The notes under the pieces were generated by a model, which saw nothing but the letters and a program-made list of their open reading frames with translations, was not told the DNA's origin and did not search any database. Below, in pieces: positions 6,812 through 15,671 of a DNA stretch of 31,503 nucleotides. Each line of letters begins with the position of its first letter. Within the stretch, counting starts at the first letter, position 1. Source of the stretch: CAYUQT01 sp964596165 (GTDB taxonomy: Bacteria; Planctomycetota; Phycisphaerae; UBA1845; JAFGLZ01); NCBI GenBank assembly GCA_964596165.1, contig CAZQTW010000069.1:1-31503 (forward strand), given 5' to 3'. Made by a program: the position numbers and the translations under genes.

Positions 6812-9800
6812 CTACTCAGTTGCGCTTGCGCCACACCTTCTCAAGTCGACCTTGAACATTCGGACATCAAGTGCCTCTTCGGGAATGGTGTCATAGTGGA
6901 CGACTTGGACGGGCAAGGGTGCATTAGCAGAGAGATGTTCCACATTCCAGAGCTCCCAGCGTTGTCCCCCCTTTCGGGCCCGGCATTCCGCAAACAACCT
7001 GTATTCCGAGGGGGTAAGGTCAACAATGTAACTCTTGCCACGGTGCGCCTTGACTTCCACAAAGAGAACCTCCTGCCCCTTCGAAGCCCTTAGATCATAA
7101 CCAGGATTCTCGAACGGCATTGACTCGACGGTGTAGTTGTATGGCTTCTCCTCAAGTATGCGTGCCACGATTCTGCGACCACATTGCTCGATCTGTTTCT
7201 TCTGGCTGTCAGACAGGACTTCACCAGAGCTACCACTCTCAACTGAGCCAGAAGGGCCCGATTGTCTGTCTGTTCCACGACCCCTGAAGTCCCGTTTTTC
7301 GGTCAGCATCTCAAATGGACAGGACTCCGGGTTCTTGAGTTCCAAGGGGATCTCGTTCCTACGCTCTTCCCCTGCTTGTGTCGCTTCTCTCGCGGGTTGA
7401 GAGCTGCCTTTGGGCTGTTCCACCCCCTCACTACGCGGCTTGCTTTCCCCTTGCTTTTCATTAGCATTTTCACTACTTGGCCCTGAAGCAGGCGATGCCT
7501 TTGCTGACCTCCTGCCGTGCTCCTTGGGCACATCGGGTCCATCTGGTTCGGGCAAATCCATCCCGCTGGCGTGATATTCACGCCTCCAACGCTCCAATTC
7601 CTCCGGCAACATTCCCAGCATTCGTAGGTTCTCATCCCTTTCGGCATCAGTTTGGCATCGGAGGAGATTCTGATAGAAATGCGCCTCGCTGCGTACTCCA
7701 AGCGCGCTTGCCAAGGCGGCGGCAAGGTGGGTCAAGCTTGTTGCGGAGGGGTTGAGGAGAAGCCTGTTATCTTCATAGTGGAACGGCCTTGGCACATCTC
7801 TCGATATTCCCGCCTTGTCAAGAGCCGCAACAACATATAGGTTCTCAGCAATCAAGACTTCATAGGCTCGCAGGGCCTCCCGAAGCTTTGCTGGCTTCTC
7901 GCTTTTTGTTCTCGAACAACGCCAGGCGAAGACATAAGGTTTGATCAGTTCGAGGGAGTCGCGCAATTCGCCTGCCCCTCGACGAGACACTGCGTCATAG
8001 TGCGTTTCAACTCGCGTCGATGCAGAGAGCGATTCCAGTTTGAAGTACTTCCTTGCGTCCGTGTGGAATTTCTCCGGAAGCCCGATTTGGTGAATGTCTT
8101 CTCTGAATGCTTCTGCCAAGTCAGCGTCATCCGCAAGCCAACGGGTTTCCTCAGGTCCCACGTATCGCAGGGCGTTGCTCTTGCGGCACAGCAATGGTGC
8201 ACGGGACACGTCCTCATTCGCATCCTGGGCGTCGAGGGATTCCAGTACCGCTTCGTACCATCTCTGTACCCTCTCTCGGCCATTCCGCTCGCCAACTTCA
8301 TCCTCGGGGACGCCTCTTGGAATGCGTTCCTCCAGTATGGCACGCCATTCATCAATGCTCACCTGATCTAAGCGCTGTCTTAGACCTGCTTTGGCTATCA
8401 ACCATTCGGCTATTCTCGGCCGCTCCTTCCTAAAACCTCTCAAGTCAATAACAGGGAGTAGATCCACCACAGGCTGGGCCACAGACTTGTCCGGCAACCA
8501 GCATTGGGAAAGGGGTGTTCCCGGCGCAAGGTTCCCGATTTGGGGAGGAATGAAGACTTCCAGGATCTGCTCCCACCATAGCGCACGGACAGTGTGCCAG
8601 TATCCTGTGTAATAGAAGTAGTGCAACTTGATCTCGGTCCGGCTGGAGTAGTAGTCATCCCAATGCAACGCAAGCAAGGCCACTAGACTGGTAGCTCCTG
8701 ATCTGCTGAGCTTGGTCAGTGACAGTCGATCCAGAATCAGTGGCTCCTTGGTAGGATCTCGATGGGTATGGCGAGGGAGCCCTCGGGATATTCTTCTGTC
8801 TTCTTCAAGTTGGAGCTTCTCAGAGTCGCTTGGGACGACGCGAGGGCATTCGGCTACCCCAAGTGCACTAAGAAGTGACTTCTGCTGTGCTTTGCTCGGA
8901 TGACTTCGCGGGATTGCCCACATGACCCCGCGACCCCCCTTGTAGACCTCCTGCAAGTGCTTGTTGCCCCACTCTTGGCCGAAATACGCCCTTTCGGCGG
9001 GAACCCATTTCACGCCTCGCCTGCCTGCTATTCGAGCAGGAATCGGGCATCGGCGCAGGTTGCCCTGTAGCCCTGCCCACTGCTCGGCATGGTGTTCCAG
9101 AAGGAACTGGAAGAACCGAGAATGACGTCCCCGAGGGCGCTTCCAGTACAACTCAATGGCCTTTCCAAGAGCCCGGGCGAGTACGTCAGGGGTCGGTGCA
9201 GCAATGTGCAAATCCTTCATGAGCTTGGCCACCGCTGCATCCGGCTTCAAGGGGGAGATGTGGCTGCAGAACCAGTCATCTAAGAACCGGATCGGCATCC
9301 AGCGTGGCAGGTCTGCATTGGCGCGTTCGTCTCTCCAGGTCACAATGCAGTCTTCGACGGAATCACAGGACACGACCTTATCGTTCATGGGGAGAATCCG
9401 GAGGGCACGGATTCTCTCGACCCGTTTCTGGTGTCCCTCACCATAGGGTTCATCCGAGGCCCATTCAGCCAGCCACTGCCAACATGACCACAGTAATTCT
9501 TGGTCGCAATTGGCCCCAGAGGTGATGCCTTCGATGCAATTGAGAAGCCCATCGTCACCCACTTCTGCGCATCCGAGCGCAAGCAATGCCTCAACAGCTT
9601 CTTCGTCATTGTCGAATTGACGATGGACGAGCTTCCGGGCAAGAGGAGTTGATTCGAGGATGTGTCTGGCATGCTCTGTGCCAATCGTAACGTTTGGGAT
9701 GCGAGCTTGTCCTAGTCTCAGTGTCCGCTTGCCTCGCACGTCAGGCAGCTTCAACGTCTTTCTCGCTTGATTGACCAAGCAGTTCCAGAGCGATTTGGCC

Positions 9801-10939
9801 ATCGGATGCTCTTCGAGTTGCTCGTGAGGCTCGAGCAGTCGCAGATGTGCCGATGGGTGCCTGCGGTTATAGGCTCGATTGACGAAGCCTATAGTGGCGG
9901 CCGCCAGGTTATCAGCCACCCACCTGTTGAACGCGTTCTTCTCCAGAGAGATTACCCTTTTCCGGTCGCTTGAGACAACGAAGTCGGCATGGAGCAGAAG
10001 GGAAACTGGCGAGACGTCCTCTGTTGGATAGTAGACGTAGATGGTGGGCGGGTCCTCCGTCTGACTTGGTGTGCCTCCCTCATCGACGGGCGAGGCGACT
10101 ACCAGAGAAACCCTTCTGGCACGCCTGCGTTCTTCTTCGTCCTCAAACACCTTAAGCAGATTGCTGGGCGGGCTTTTCCAGCGTCTTTCGACTCTCCACG
10201 CGATGCCTCCTGCGGCTCGCGAGTCGGTGAGGACGCACACATCACGCCTTCGGCCTACAGGGGTCACTGTGACTTGGAATGCCTTGCTGTCACCCTCTAG
10301 TTTGAATTGAGCGATGTGCCTCAGGGTCAGCAGAATCTCTCCAGGAATATCGTAAAGCTCGATACCCAGTGTGTCCGGACCAGAGGCGGGATTCAGTGGC
10401 AGTTTGATGACCGTTGCGAAAGAGGCCAATTCCTGCAGAACAGGATCCCTTTGCATCATGTCTTGTCGAGAGGCCCAGAAGGGCAACCACTGATATGGCA
10501 CCGCCTTTCCTACAGGGATTCCCTGTTCTCGGAACCAGTTCAGAGACCGCTCGGAAGAGAAGACGATCCCGTCACCGTGACCACTGAGAATGCAGGGCGC
10601 TGATGTGATCTCATAAACAGCTTTGAATCCCACACCTTTGCGACCAATCCCGCTTTCCTTAACTGACAGGAATGTGCCACTCAAGGATCTCACCGCGGCC
10701 GGAAGAACGCCTCTACCGGTATCAGCGACATAGACCGCGCTATCGGCGACACGGATCACCACCTCGCTTGCTTCGGCGTCGTCGCTGTTCTGGATGAGCT
10801 CCAGAGGCCATCTGCCGATATGGTCCCTGCTCACCTCTCTCACGCTGTTAACGTCGCGCCTGATGCGATCTGGGTCGGCATGGTATACCGCACGTTGCCT
10901 TGCCCGGAATTCCTCGCAGGCTTCCCTCATGTTGGGCAT
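6812..10939 (-). CDS. sacsin/Hsp90-like GHKL ATPase with C-terminal DUF3883 nuclease-like domain
   Basis: A 1375-residue protein encoded against the phage operon. The start at 10939 has AGGAGG five bases upstream. The first 200 residues form a GHKL (Hsp90-type) ATPase with all three ATP-binding blocks: ELIQNSDDAE, VADTGRGV and SGIGRKGVGFKAVYEIT. A long middle region without recognised motifs follows, then a Pro/Glu/Ser-rich linker. The last 120 residues match DUF3883 (NOV C-terminus), a PD-(D/E)xK-like fold. Its candidate catalytic residues are D1282 in NPGYDLR and E1295/K1297 in FVEVKAHRG. Proteins of this architecture recur in bacterial defence islands, and ATP-driven conformational control of a nuclease is a reasonable model. 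Base composition is lower in GC than the flanking phage genes. It is probably a transferred defence gene carried by the prophage. Confidence 0.85.
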   Translation of the reverse strand: MPNMREACEEFRARQRAVYHADPDRIRRDVNSVREVSRDHIGRWPLELIQNSDDAEASEVVIRVADSAVYVADTGRGVLPAAVRSLSGTFLSVKESGIGRKGVGFKAVYEITSAPCILSGHGDGIVFSSERSLNWFREQGIPVGKAVPYQWLPFWASRQDMMQRDPVLQELASFATVIKLPLNPASGPDTLGIELYDIPGEILLTLRHIAQFKLEGDSKAFQVTVTPVGRRRDVCVLTDSRAAGGIAWRVERRWKSPPSNLLKVFEDEEERRRARRVSLVVASPVDEGGTPSQTEDPPTIYVYYPTEDVSPVSLLLHADFVVSSDRKRVISLEKNAFNRWVADNLAAATIGFVNRAYNRRHPSAHLRLLEPHEQLEEHPMAKSLWNCLVNQARKTLKLPDVRGKRTLRLGQARIPNVTIGTEHARHILESTPLARKLVHRQFDNDEEAVEALLALGCAEVGDDGLLNCIEGITSGANCDQELLWSCWQWLAEWASDEPYGEGHQKRVERIRALRILPMNDKVVSCDSVEDCIVTWRDERANADLPRWMPIRFLDDWFCSHISPLKPDAAVAKLMKDLHIAAPTPDVLARALGKAIELYWKRPRGRHSRFFQFLLEHHAEQWAGLQGNLRRCPIPARIAGRRGVKWVPAERAYFGQEWGNKHLQEVYKGGRGVMWAIPRSHPSKAQQKSLLSALGVAECPRVVPSDSEKLQLEEDRRISRGLPRHTHRDPTKEPLILDRLSLTKLSRSGATSLVALLALHWDDYYSSRTEIKLHYFYYTGYWHTVRALWWEQILEVFIPPQIGNLAPGTPLSQCWLPDKSVAQPVVDLLPVIDLRGFRKERPRIAEWLIAKAGLRQRLDQVSIDEWRAILEERIPRGVPEDEVGERNGRERVQRWYEAVLESLDAQDANEDVSRAPLLCRKSNALRYVGPEETRWLADDADLAEAFREDIHQIGLPEKFHTDARKYFKLESLSASTRVETHYDAVSRRGAGELRDSLELIKPYVFAWRCSRTKSEKPAKLREALRAYEVLIAENLYVVAALDKAGISRDVPRPFHYEDNRLLLNPSATSLTHLAAALASALGVRSEAHFYQNLLRCQTDAERDENLRMLGMLPEELERWRREYHASGMDLPEPDGPDVPKEHGRRSAKASPASGPSSENANEKQGESKPRSEGVEQPKGSSQPAREATQAGEERRNEIPLELKNPESCPFEMLTEKRDFRGRGTDRQSGPSGSVESGSSGEVLSDSQKKQIEQCGRRIVARILEEKPYNYTVESMPFENPGYDLRASKGQEVLFVEVKAHRGKSYIVDLTPSEYRLFAECRARKGGQRWELWNVEHLSANAPLPVQVVHYDTIPEEALDVRMFKVDLRRCGASATE

Positions 10940-11214
10940 CGAGGCCTCCTATCTTGTAGAGTGATAAGAACTATTCTACCCCCAAGGCACCCAAGTAGTC
11001 CACCTCCTATCAGGATTCCATTCGTAGCTTCTGGCGGGTAGAGGCGCATCTGACCCATTCTTCTACACCATACGGGCCTCCGCAGCAAGTTCGGAGCAGA
11101 TGTCTACCGGTAGACCCAAGTTCACTCGTCCCTCCAAGTGCTTCGCCGTTTCGGGCTCCCGCCGGGTAGATCATACAGTGTGTAGACGTATGCTCTCTGC
11201 CCCGCGGGGGAACC
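10940..11214. promoter_or_regulatory. intergenic region with eight GTAGA/TCTAC motifs including a 14-bp palindrome
   Basis: The space between the start of the DUF3883 gene (leftward) and the small pre-portal gene (rightward) contains GTAGA on the + strand at 10956, 11038, 11110, 11166 and 11182, and its complement TCTAC at 10975, 11062 and 11103. Several copies extend to GGTAGA or GGGTAGA. The pair at 11102-11115 forms the perfect palindrome GTCTACCGGTAGAC. About one copy would be expected by chance in 230 bp. This looks like a binding array for a regulator of one or both divergent genes. No clear sigma70 promoter was found. Confidence 0.5.
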
Positions 11215-11410
11215 ATGACGGACGACTTGGCTGACACCATCCGCGAGAATGCTTCCGGGCCTGCCAAGGCTTCCGGGGACTCCGGAAGCGTGGAGCAGCA
11301 CTCCCTCTCCGAGCAGATCGAGGCGGACAGGTATCTGGCCTCCAAGCAGGCCATGAAGAAGNNNNNNNNNNTTGCACATGACCAGACTCAGTCCCCCGGG
11401 GGCGGCATGA
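11215..11410 (+). CDS. small pre-portal protein, interrupted by assembly gap
   Basis: The ATG at 11215 (GGGGG site upstream) opens a frame reading MTDDLADTIRENASGPAKAS to QAMKK, where ten N begin. The frame starting at the first base after the gap gives LHMTRLSPPGAA and a stop at 11408-11410, overlapping the portal ATG as ATGA. I recall small phage proteins just upstream of lambda-type portals with the same layout: an SVEQHSLSEQIEADRYL-like block, then a short tail with T-(K/R)-L-x-PPG. I therefore read the two pieces as one gene. This requires the true gap length to be a multiple of three, which ten is not. The function is unknown, perhaps head-tail joining. Confidence 0.65.
11362..11371. 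other. assembly gap (10 N)
   Basis: Ten unresolved bases lie inside the small pre-portal gene. The size is probably nominal: with ten bases the frame of the upstream gene falsely runs into the portal gene, while a gap of 3n bases restores a short protein whose stop overlaps the portal start. The missing piece is likely short, but its true length cannot be known from this sequence. Confidence 0.97.
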
Positions 11411-12876
11411 CCGAAGCGGTAGTTGATAAACCCAAGACACGGGTCGGGGTAGCTCTGAAGCCGGTGTTGCGGCGTTCGGACCTCCGGGCGCTTCAGCGCC
11501 GGCTCAGGGCGGGTTACGACTCGGCCCAGACGACCGAGCACAACCGTCGGCACTGGGCGCATGCGGACGGACTTTCCGCAGACGCCGCTGCCAACGCCGA
11601 CGTGCGCAGGACGCTGCGCAACCGTGCCCGCTACGAGGTCGCCAACAACTCCTACGCCCGCGGCATCGTCCTGACGCTGGCCAATGACACCATCGGGACC
11701 GGTCCCCGTCTTCAGATGCTAACCGACGATGCCGAGGTGAACCGCCTGGTGGAACGGGATTTCCACCTGTGGGCGCAGGCGGTCTCGCTGGCGGTGAAAC
11801 TGCGCACGATGCGCATGGCGCGTTCCCAGGACGGAGAATCGTTCGGAATTCTGGCCAACAACCCCCTCGTCGACCACGACGTCAAGGTGGACGTGATGCT
11901 CGTCGAGGCGGAACAGGTGACAAGCCCGCTGCGATATGCATGGGATGACCAGGAGGTGGACGGCATCCTCCTGGACTCCTACGGGAACCCCGTCTCCTAC
12001 CGAGTGATGCGCAACCATCCCGGCGACACGAGGGTGTTCTCGTATGACTCGTTCATGACGGTTCCGGCTCGAAGCATGATTCACGTCTTTCGCGCCGACC
12101 GTCCCGGGCAGCACCGCGGCATCCCCGAGATCACACCGGCGCTGCCGTTGTTTGCGCAGCTCCGCCGGTTCACGCTGGCGGTCCTGGCGGCCGCGGAAGC
12201 CGCCGCCGACTTCGCAGGCATCCTCTACACGGATGCGCCCGCGAACGGGGAGGCCGAGAACGTCGAGCCGATGGACCTCATCGAGCTTGAGCGCAACATG
12301 CTGCTCACGATGCCGGGCGGCTGGAAGATGTCGCAGGTCGAACCGATGCAGCCGGCGACGACGTATGCGGAGTTCAAGAAGGAGATTCTGAACGAAATCG
12401 CCCGCTGCCTCAACATGCCCTTCAACATCGCCGCTGGGAACTCCTCGGGTTACAACTACGCCTCGGGCCGACTTGACCACCAGACGTATTTCAAATCCAT
12501 CCGCGTCGACCAGGCGTTCATGGCGGCACACATCCTCGACCGGATTCTGAAGGTGTGGCTGCGGGAGTACGCCGTCGAGTCTGGCATCCTCGGGCTGATG
12601 GGGGAACTCCCCGCGCACCAGTGGTTCTGGGACGGGATGGAGCACGTCGACCCGGCCAAGGAGGCCAACGCTCAAGAGACGCGCCTGCGAAACCACACCA
12701 CGACGCTGGCCATCGAGTACGCACGGCAGGGCCGGGATTGGGAGGATGCGTTAAGACAGCGGGCAAAGGAGGTCAACCTCATGAACGAGCTCGGCCTGTC
12801 GTTGGCAGAGGCAAAGCCGAACACCGAACCTGCGAAAGACCAGGAGGAGGAGACGCAAGATGCCCAAACTGAATAA
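11407..12876 (+). CDS. phage portal protein, lambda gpB type
   Basis: A 489-residue portal. I start it at ATG 11407 (MTEAVVDKPKTRVGV), which overlaps the preceding stop and removes the artificial join across the N gap. Characteristic blocks are HWAHADGLSADAAANADVR, LRNRARYEVANNSYARGIV, an EAEQV and (I)HVF-RADRPGQHRGIPEITPAL segment, LDHQTYFKSIRVDQ, and AAGNSSGYNYASGRL near the end. These match the lambda-family portal, which forms the dodecameric DNA channel at the capsid vertex and binds the terminase. The gene ends 17 bases inside the next gene, a sign of translational coupling. Confidence 0.93.
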   Translation: MTEAVVDKPKTRVGVALKPVLRRSDLRALQRRLRAGYDSAQTTEHNRRHWAHADGLSADAAANADVRRTLRNRARYEVANNSYARGIVLTLANDTIGTGPRLQMLTDDAEVNRLVERDFHLWAQAVSLAVKLRTMRMARSQDGESFGILANNPLVDHDVKVDVMLVEAEQVTSPLRYAWDDQEVDGILLDSYGNPVSYRVMRNHPGDTRVFSYDSFMTVPARSMIHVFRADRPGQHRGIPEITPALPLFAQLRRFTLAVLAAAEAAADFAGILYTDAPANGEAENVEPMDLIELERNMLLTMPGGWKMSQVEPMQPATTYAEFKKEILNEIARCLNMPFNIAAGNSSGYNYASGRLDHQTYFKSIRVDQAFMAAHILDRILKVWLREYAVESGILGLMGELPAHQWFWDGMEHVDPAKEANAQETRLRNHTTTLAIEYARQGRDWEDALRQRAKEVNLMNELGLSLAEAKPNTEPAKDQEEETQDAQTE

Positions 12877-14917
12877 GCCCAAGGTTCCCTCGGGACTCTT
12901 CATCCGTGGCGAGCCCGGCGCGGTGAAAATCGAGGCGGCCGCCGAAGGGGAAGGCAAATCGCTGCGGCGCTTCACCATGACCGCCTACACCGGCGGGGCG
13001 ATGGTGCTGGCGGGCTGGCCTCACCCGGTGGTCGTGGACTTGGTGGGACTGGCTGTCGGGAAGAAATCCCGTCCCATCCTGATGGACCACGACACGGGGC
13101 GCATCGTCGGGCACACAGACACGGTTTCGACCGAAGGGGTTCTGTCGGTTGCAGGGGTGGTCTCCGGCGTGGGCCCTGCGGCGCAGGAGGTGGTCGGTGC
13201 GTCCGACAACGGGTTCCCCTGGCAGGCATCTCTGGGAGCAGCAGTGAGAAAGGTGGTCTTCGTTCCCGAGGGCAAGAGCGGCAGCGCCAACGGGAAGGTA
13301 TTTGCAGGTCCGGTCTACATTGTCCGGGCATCAAGGTTGGGCGAGGTGAGTTTCGTCGCGTTGGGCGCGGATGATTCAACCAATGCTCGGGTGGAGGCGA
13401 CATTCGGAGCCAATCATAACACGGAGGTGATCACGATGGAGTTCGAGGAGTGGCTGAAGGCGAAGGGCCATGAGTTGGCGGACCTCTCGGAGGAGGAAAC
13501 CGCCACGCTCAAGGCGGAGTACGAAGCGGAGATGACTGAGGAGGTCAAGGCTCCGGAGAAGCCTGTCGAGCATACGGTTCAGGCGACGCTGGAGGCCAAG
13601 CGAGAGGCCGAGAACGCCATCCGCACGGAGCGGGAGCGCGTAGCGGCCATCCAGGAAATCTGCGCCGGGGAGTACCCGAGGATCGAGCGGGATGCCATCC
13701 GCCTGGGCTGGAACCTCGAGGAGACCAGCCAGAAGGTGCTCAAGGCCATGCGCGAGAGCCGTCCCCAGGCGGACGTGCACATCACGATGCGCACTGATAA
13801 GGCTCGGGATTACGACCGCAAGACGCTGGAAGCGGCGCTCTGCATGCGCGCCGGCATCAAGGAGTCCATCCTGCTCCGGGAGTATGGGGAGCAGGTCATC
13901 GAGAGCGCCAGCATGGACCGGGATATGTCCCTGCAGCAGCTCTTCGTGGAGTGCGCGCGGATGGAGGGGATTCCCGTGCCTCGCAGCTTCTGCAACGACA
14001 CCATCCGGGCAGCGTTCAGCACAGTGAGCCTGTCGGGCATCCTCAACAACGTCGCCAACAAGAAGCTGCTGAAGGCCTTCGAAGCGCAGCCCATCGTGGC
14101 GACGAAGCTGTGCTCGGAGGGCGAGCTCAACGACTTCAAGGAGTCGGAGCGCTATCGCCTGACGGACGTCGGGGACCTCGAGCCGGTGGCGCCCGACGGG
14201 GAGATCAAGAGCGGCGGGCTCAAGGAGGAGAAGGCGACCAACCAACTCGGGACGTTCGGGAAGATGTTCTCACTCACCCGTGAGATGATCTATAACGACG
14301 ACCTCAACGCCTTCATGAAGGTGCCGGAGGGGATGGGCGCGCGGGCCGCCCGGAAGATCGATCAGCTCTTTTTCAAGAGGCTGCTCTCCAACCCCAACAG
14401 CCTCTTTTCCGAGGTCCACAAGAACTACGCCGAGGGGGCCGACACGGCACTCTCGGCTGCGAGCCTGGCGACAGCTATCCAGATGTTTCTGGACCAGACG
14501 GACGCCGATGGCCAGCCCATCAACGTGAGCCCGCGGTATCTGCTGGTCCCGACCGGGCTCAAGATGACGGCGCGGGAGCTCTTGAACTCCGTCGCGTTCT
14601 TTGCGACAGGCACCGACAACAAGACCCGAATTCCGACCTACAACGCGCTGGCGGACGAGGGGCTGGACGCGATTGCGAGCCCGTACCTTTCCAATGCCAA
14701 CTACCCCGGCTACTCGGCAAAGGCGTGGTATCTCTTTGCCGACCCGTCGGTGGTGGACACGTTCGAGATCGGCTACCTCAAGGGCCGGCGGACCCCCACG
14801 GTGGAGCAGGGGGAGACGGACTTCGACACGCTGGGGGTGAAGTTCCGGGTGTATTTCGACCTCGGCGTGCGTGAGCAGGACCACCGGGGCATGACCAAGT
14901 TCAAAGGCGAGGCGTGA
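12860..14917 (+). CDS. prohead protease / scaffold / major capsid protein fusion
   Basis: A single 685-residue frame joins two head functions. Residues 60-180 look like an S78-type prohead protease: H77 in LMDHDTG, S124 in PWQASLG, and an acidic E162 in LGEVSFVALGA as a possible third residue. Residues 193-310 are charged and helical with coiled-coil character, as expected of a scaffold or delta domain. Residues from about 320 to the end form the major capsid protein, with blocks such as AGIKESILLREYGEQVIESA, SLTREMIYNDDL and GVKFRVYFDLGV. The start has AGGAGGAGGAG upstream. An internal ATG at 13436 with GGAGG eight bases before it could make the scaffold-capsid part alone. The fusion is expected to be cleaved during head maturation. 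Confidence 0.9.
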   Translation: MPKLNKPKVPSGLFIRGEPGAVKIEAAAEGEGKSLRRFTMTAYTGGAMVLAGWPHPVVVDLVGLAVGKKSRPILMDHDTGRIVGHTDTVSTEGVLSVAGVVSGVGPAAQEVVGASDNGFPWQASLGAAVRKVVFVPEGKSGSANGKVFAGPVYIVRASRLGEVSFVALGADDSTNARVEATFGANHNTEVITMEFEEWLKAKGHELADLSEEETATLKAEYEAEMTEEVKAPEKPVEHTVQATLEAKREAENAIRTERERVAAIQEICAGEYPRIERDAIRLGWNLEETSQKVLKAMRESRPQADVHITMRTDKARDYDRKTLEAALCMRAGIKESILLREYGEQVIESASMDRDMSLQQLFVECARMEGIPVPRSFCNDTIRAAFSTVSLSGILNNVANKKLLKAFEAQPIVATKLCSEGELNDFKESERYRLTDVGDLEPVAPDGEIKSGGLKEEKATNQLGTFGKMFSLTREMIYNDDLNAFMKVPEGMGARAARKIDQLFFKRLLSNPNSLFSEVHKNYAEGADTALSAASLATAIQMFLDQTDADGQPINVSPRYLLVPTGLKMTARELLNSVAFFATGTDNKTRIPTYNALADEGLDAIASPYLSNANYPGYSAKAWYLFADPSVVDTFEIGYLKGRRTPTVEQGETDFDTLGVKFRVYFDLGVREQDHRGMTKFKGEA
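13423..13438 (+). promoter_or_regulatory. internal ribosome-binding site and start inside protease-capsid gene
   Basis: GGAGG at 13423-13427 is followed eight bases later by an in-frame ATG at 13436 (residue 193, MEFEEWLKAKG). This lies exactly at the junction between the protease domain and the scaffold/capsid part. It would allow capsid subunits to be made in excess of protease, as the nested lambda C/Nu3 genes do for scaffold. Confidence 0.55.
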
Positions 14918-14946
14918 TTCACGCCTTCTTCTGAGGAGGACTGATA

Positions 14947-15660
14947 ATGGGACAGGAGTTTCAGGCGAGGTTCATTCAGCGTGGGGACGCCATCGACTAC
15001 ACCCCGGTGGCTGCCGTGGCCGCCGGCGCTGTGGTCGTGGTGGGATCCCATATCGGGATCACCAAACTCTCGATTGCCGCGGGGAAGCTCGGAGCCCTGG
15101 CGGTCAAGGGGCTCTTCGACGTCGTGAAGGCCAACGAGGAGATTGCCGACGGAGCGGCGGTCTACTGGGATGCCGATGGCAACCCCTACAACGGGACCGC
15201 CGGCACCGGCTGCGCGACCACGACCGCGGGCGGGAACACCTTCATGGGGTTCGCCGTGGGCGCGGCGGCGGCGACGGACGAGGTGGTGAGGCTGGACTTG
15301 ATTGGCGTCGCGGCGCTGACCAACACGGTGCACAACGCACTGACGGCGGACCTGACGGATCCCGGCGATACTGGCGCCATCCCGGTGACCGACTCGGGCA
15401 AGTGCGACCTGGTCACGGCGGGAGCGGAGACGCGGACGCTTGCGGCCCCGACGTATGTCGGCCAGATGCTCCTGCTGTCGCTCAAGACCGACGGCGGGGA
15501 CTGCGTCATCACCTGCGCCACCACCATCAACCAGACCGGCAACAACACCATCATGATGGACGATGCGGGTGATGCTCTCCTGTTGGTGGCAAAGGCCAAC
15601 GGTGCGAACAAACGCTGGTCGGTCGTCAGCAACGACGGCTGCACGCTGGCCACGGTGTAG
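14947..15660 (+). CDS. DUF2190-family capsid-associated protein
   Basis: The 237-residue protein starts at ATG 14947 after a GAGGAGGA site. The N-terminal 110 residues match DUF2190: DYTPVAAVAAGAVVVVGSHIGI, LGALAVKGLFDVVKAN, GAAVYWDADGNPYN, GFAVGAAAATDEVVRLDL. This family is found directly downstream of the major capsid gene in many phages and is regarded as a head decoration protein. The C-terminal half (about 125-237) is a second, Thr/Asp-rich beta domain of the kind seen on capsid or tail surfaces. It has no signal peptide or membrane segment. Placement between capsid and neck genes agrees with the call. Confidence 0.82.
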   Translation: MGQEFQARFIQRGDAIDYTPVAAVAAGAVVVVGSHIGITKLSIAAGKLGALAVKGLFDVVKANEEIADGAAVYWDADGNPYNGTAGTGCATTTAGGNTFMGFAVGAAAATDEVVRLDLIGVAALTNTVHNALTADLTDPGDTGAIPVTDSGKCDLVTAGAETRTLAAPTYVGQMLLLSLKTDGGDCVITCATTINQTGNNTIMMDDAGDALLLVAKANGANKRWSVVSNDGCTLATV

Positions 15661-15671
15661 GAGACGGGATT

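Noticed and set aside
11215..12876. Portal gene starting at 11215 (553 codons)
   Set aside because: The frame only joins across ten N of nominal length. The overlap ATGA at 11407-11410 and the short-protein ending in the other frame support two separate genes.
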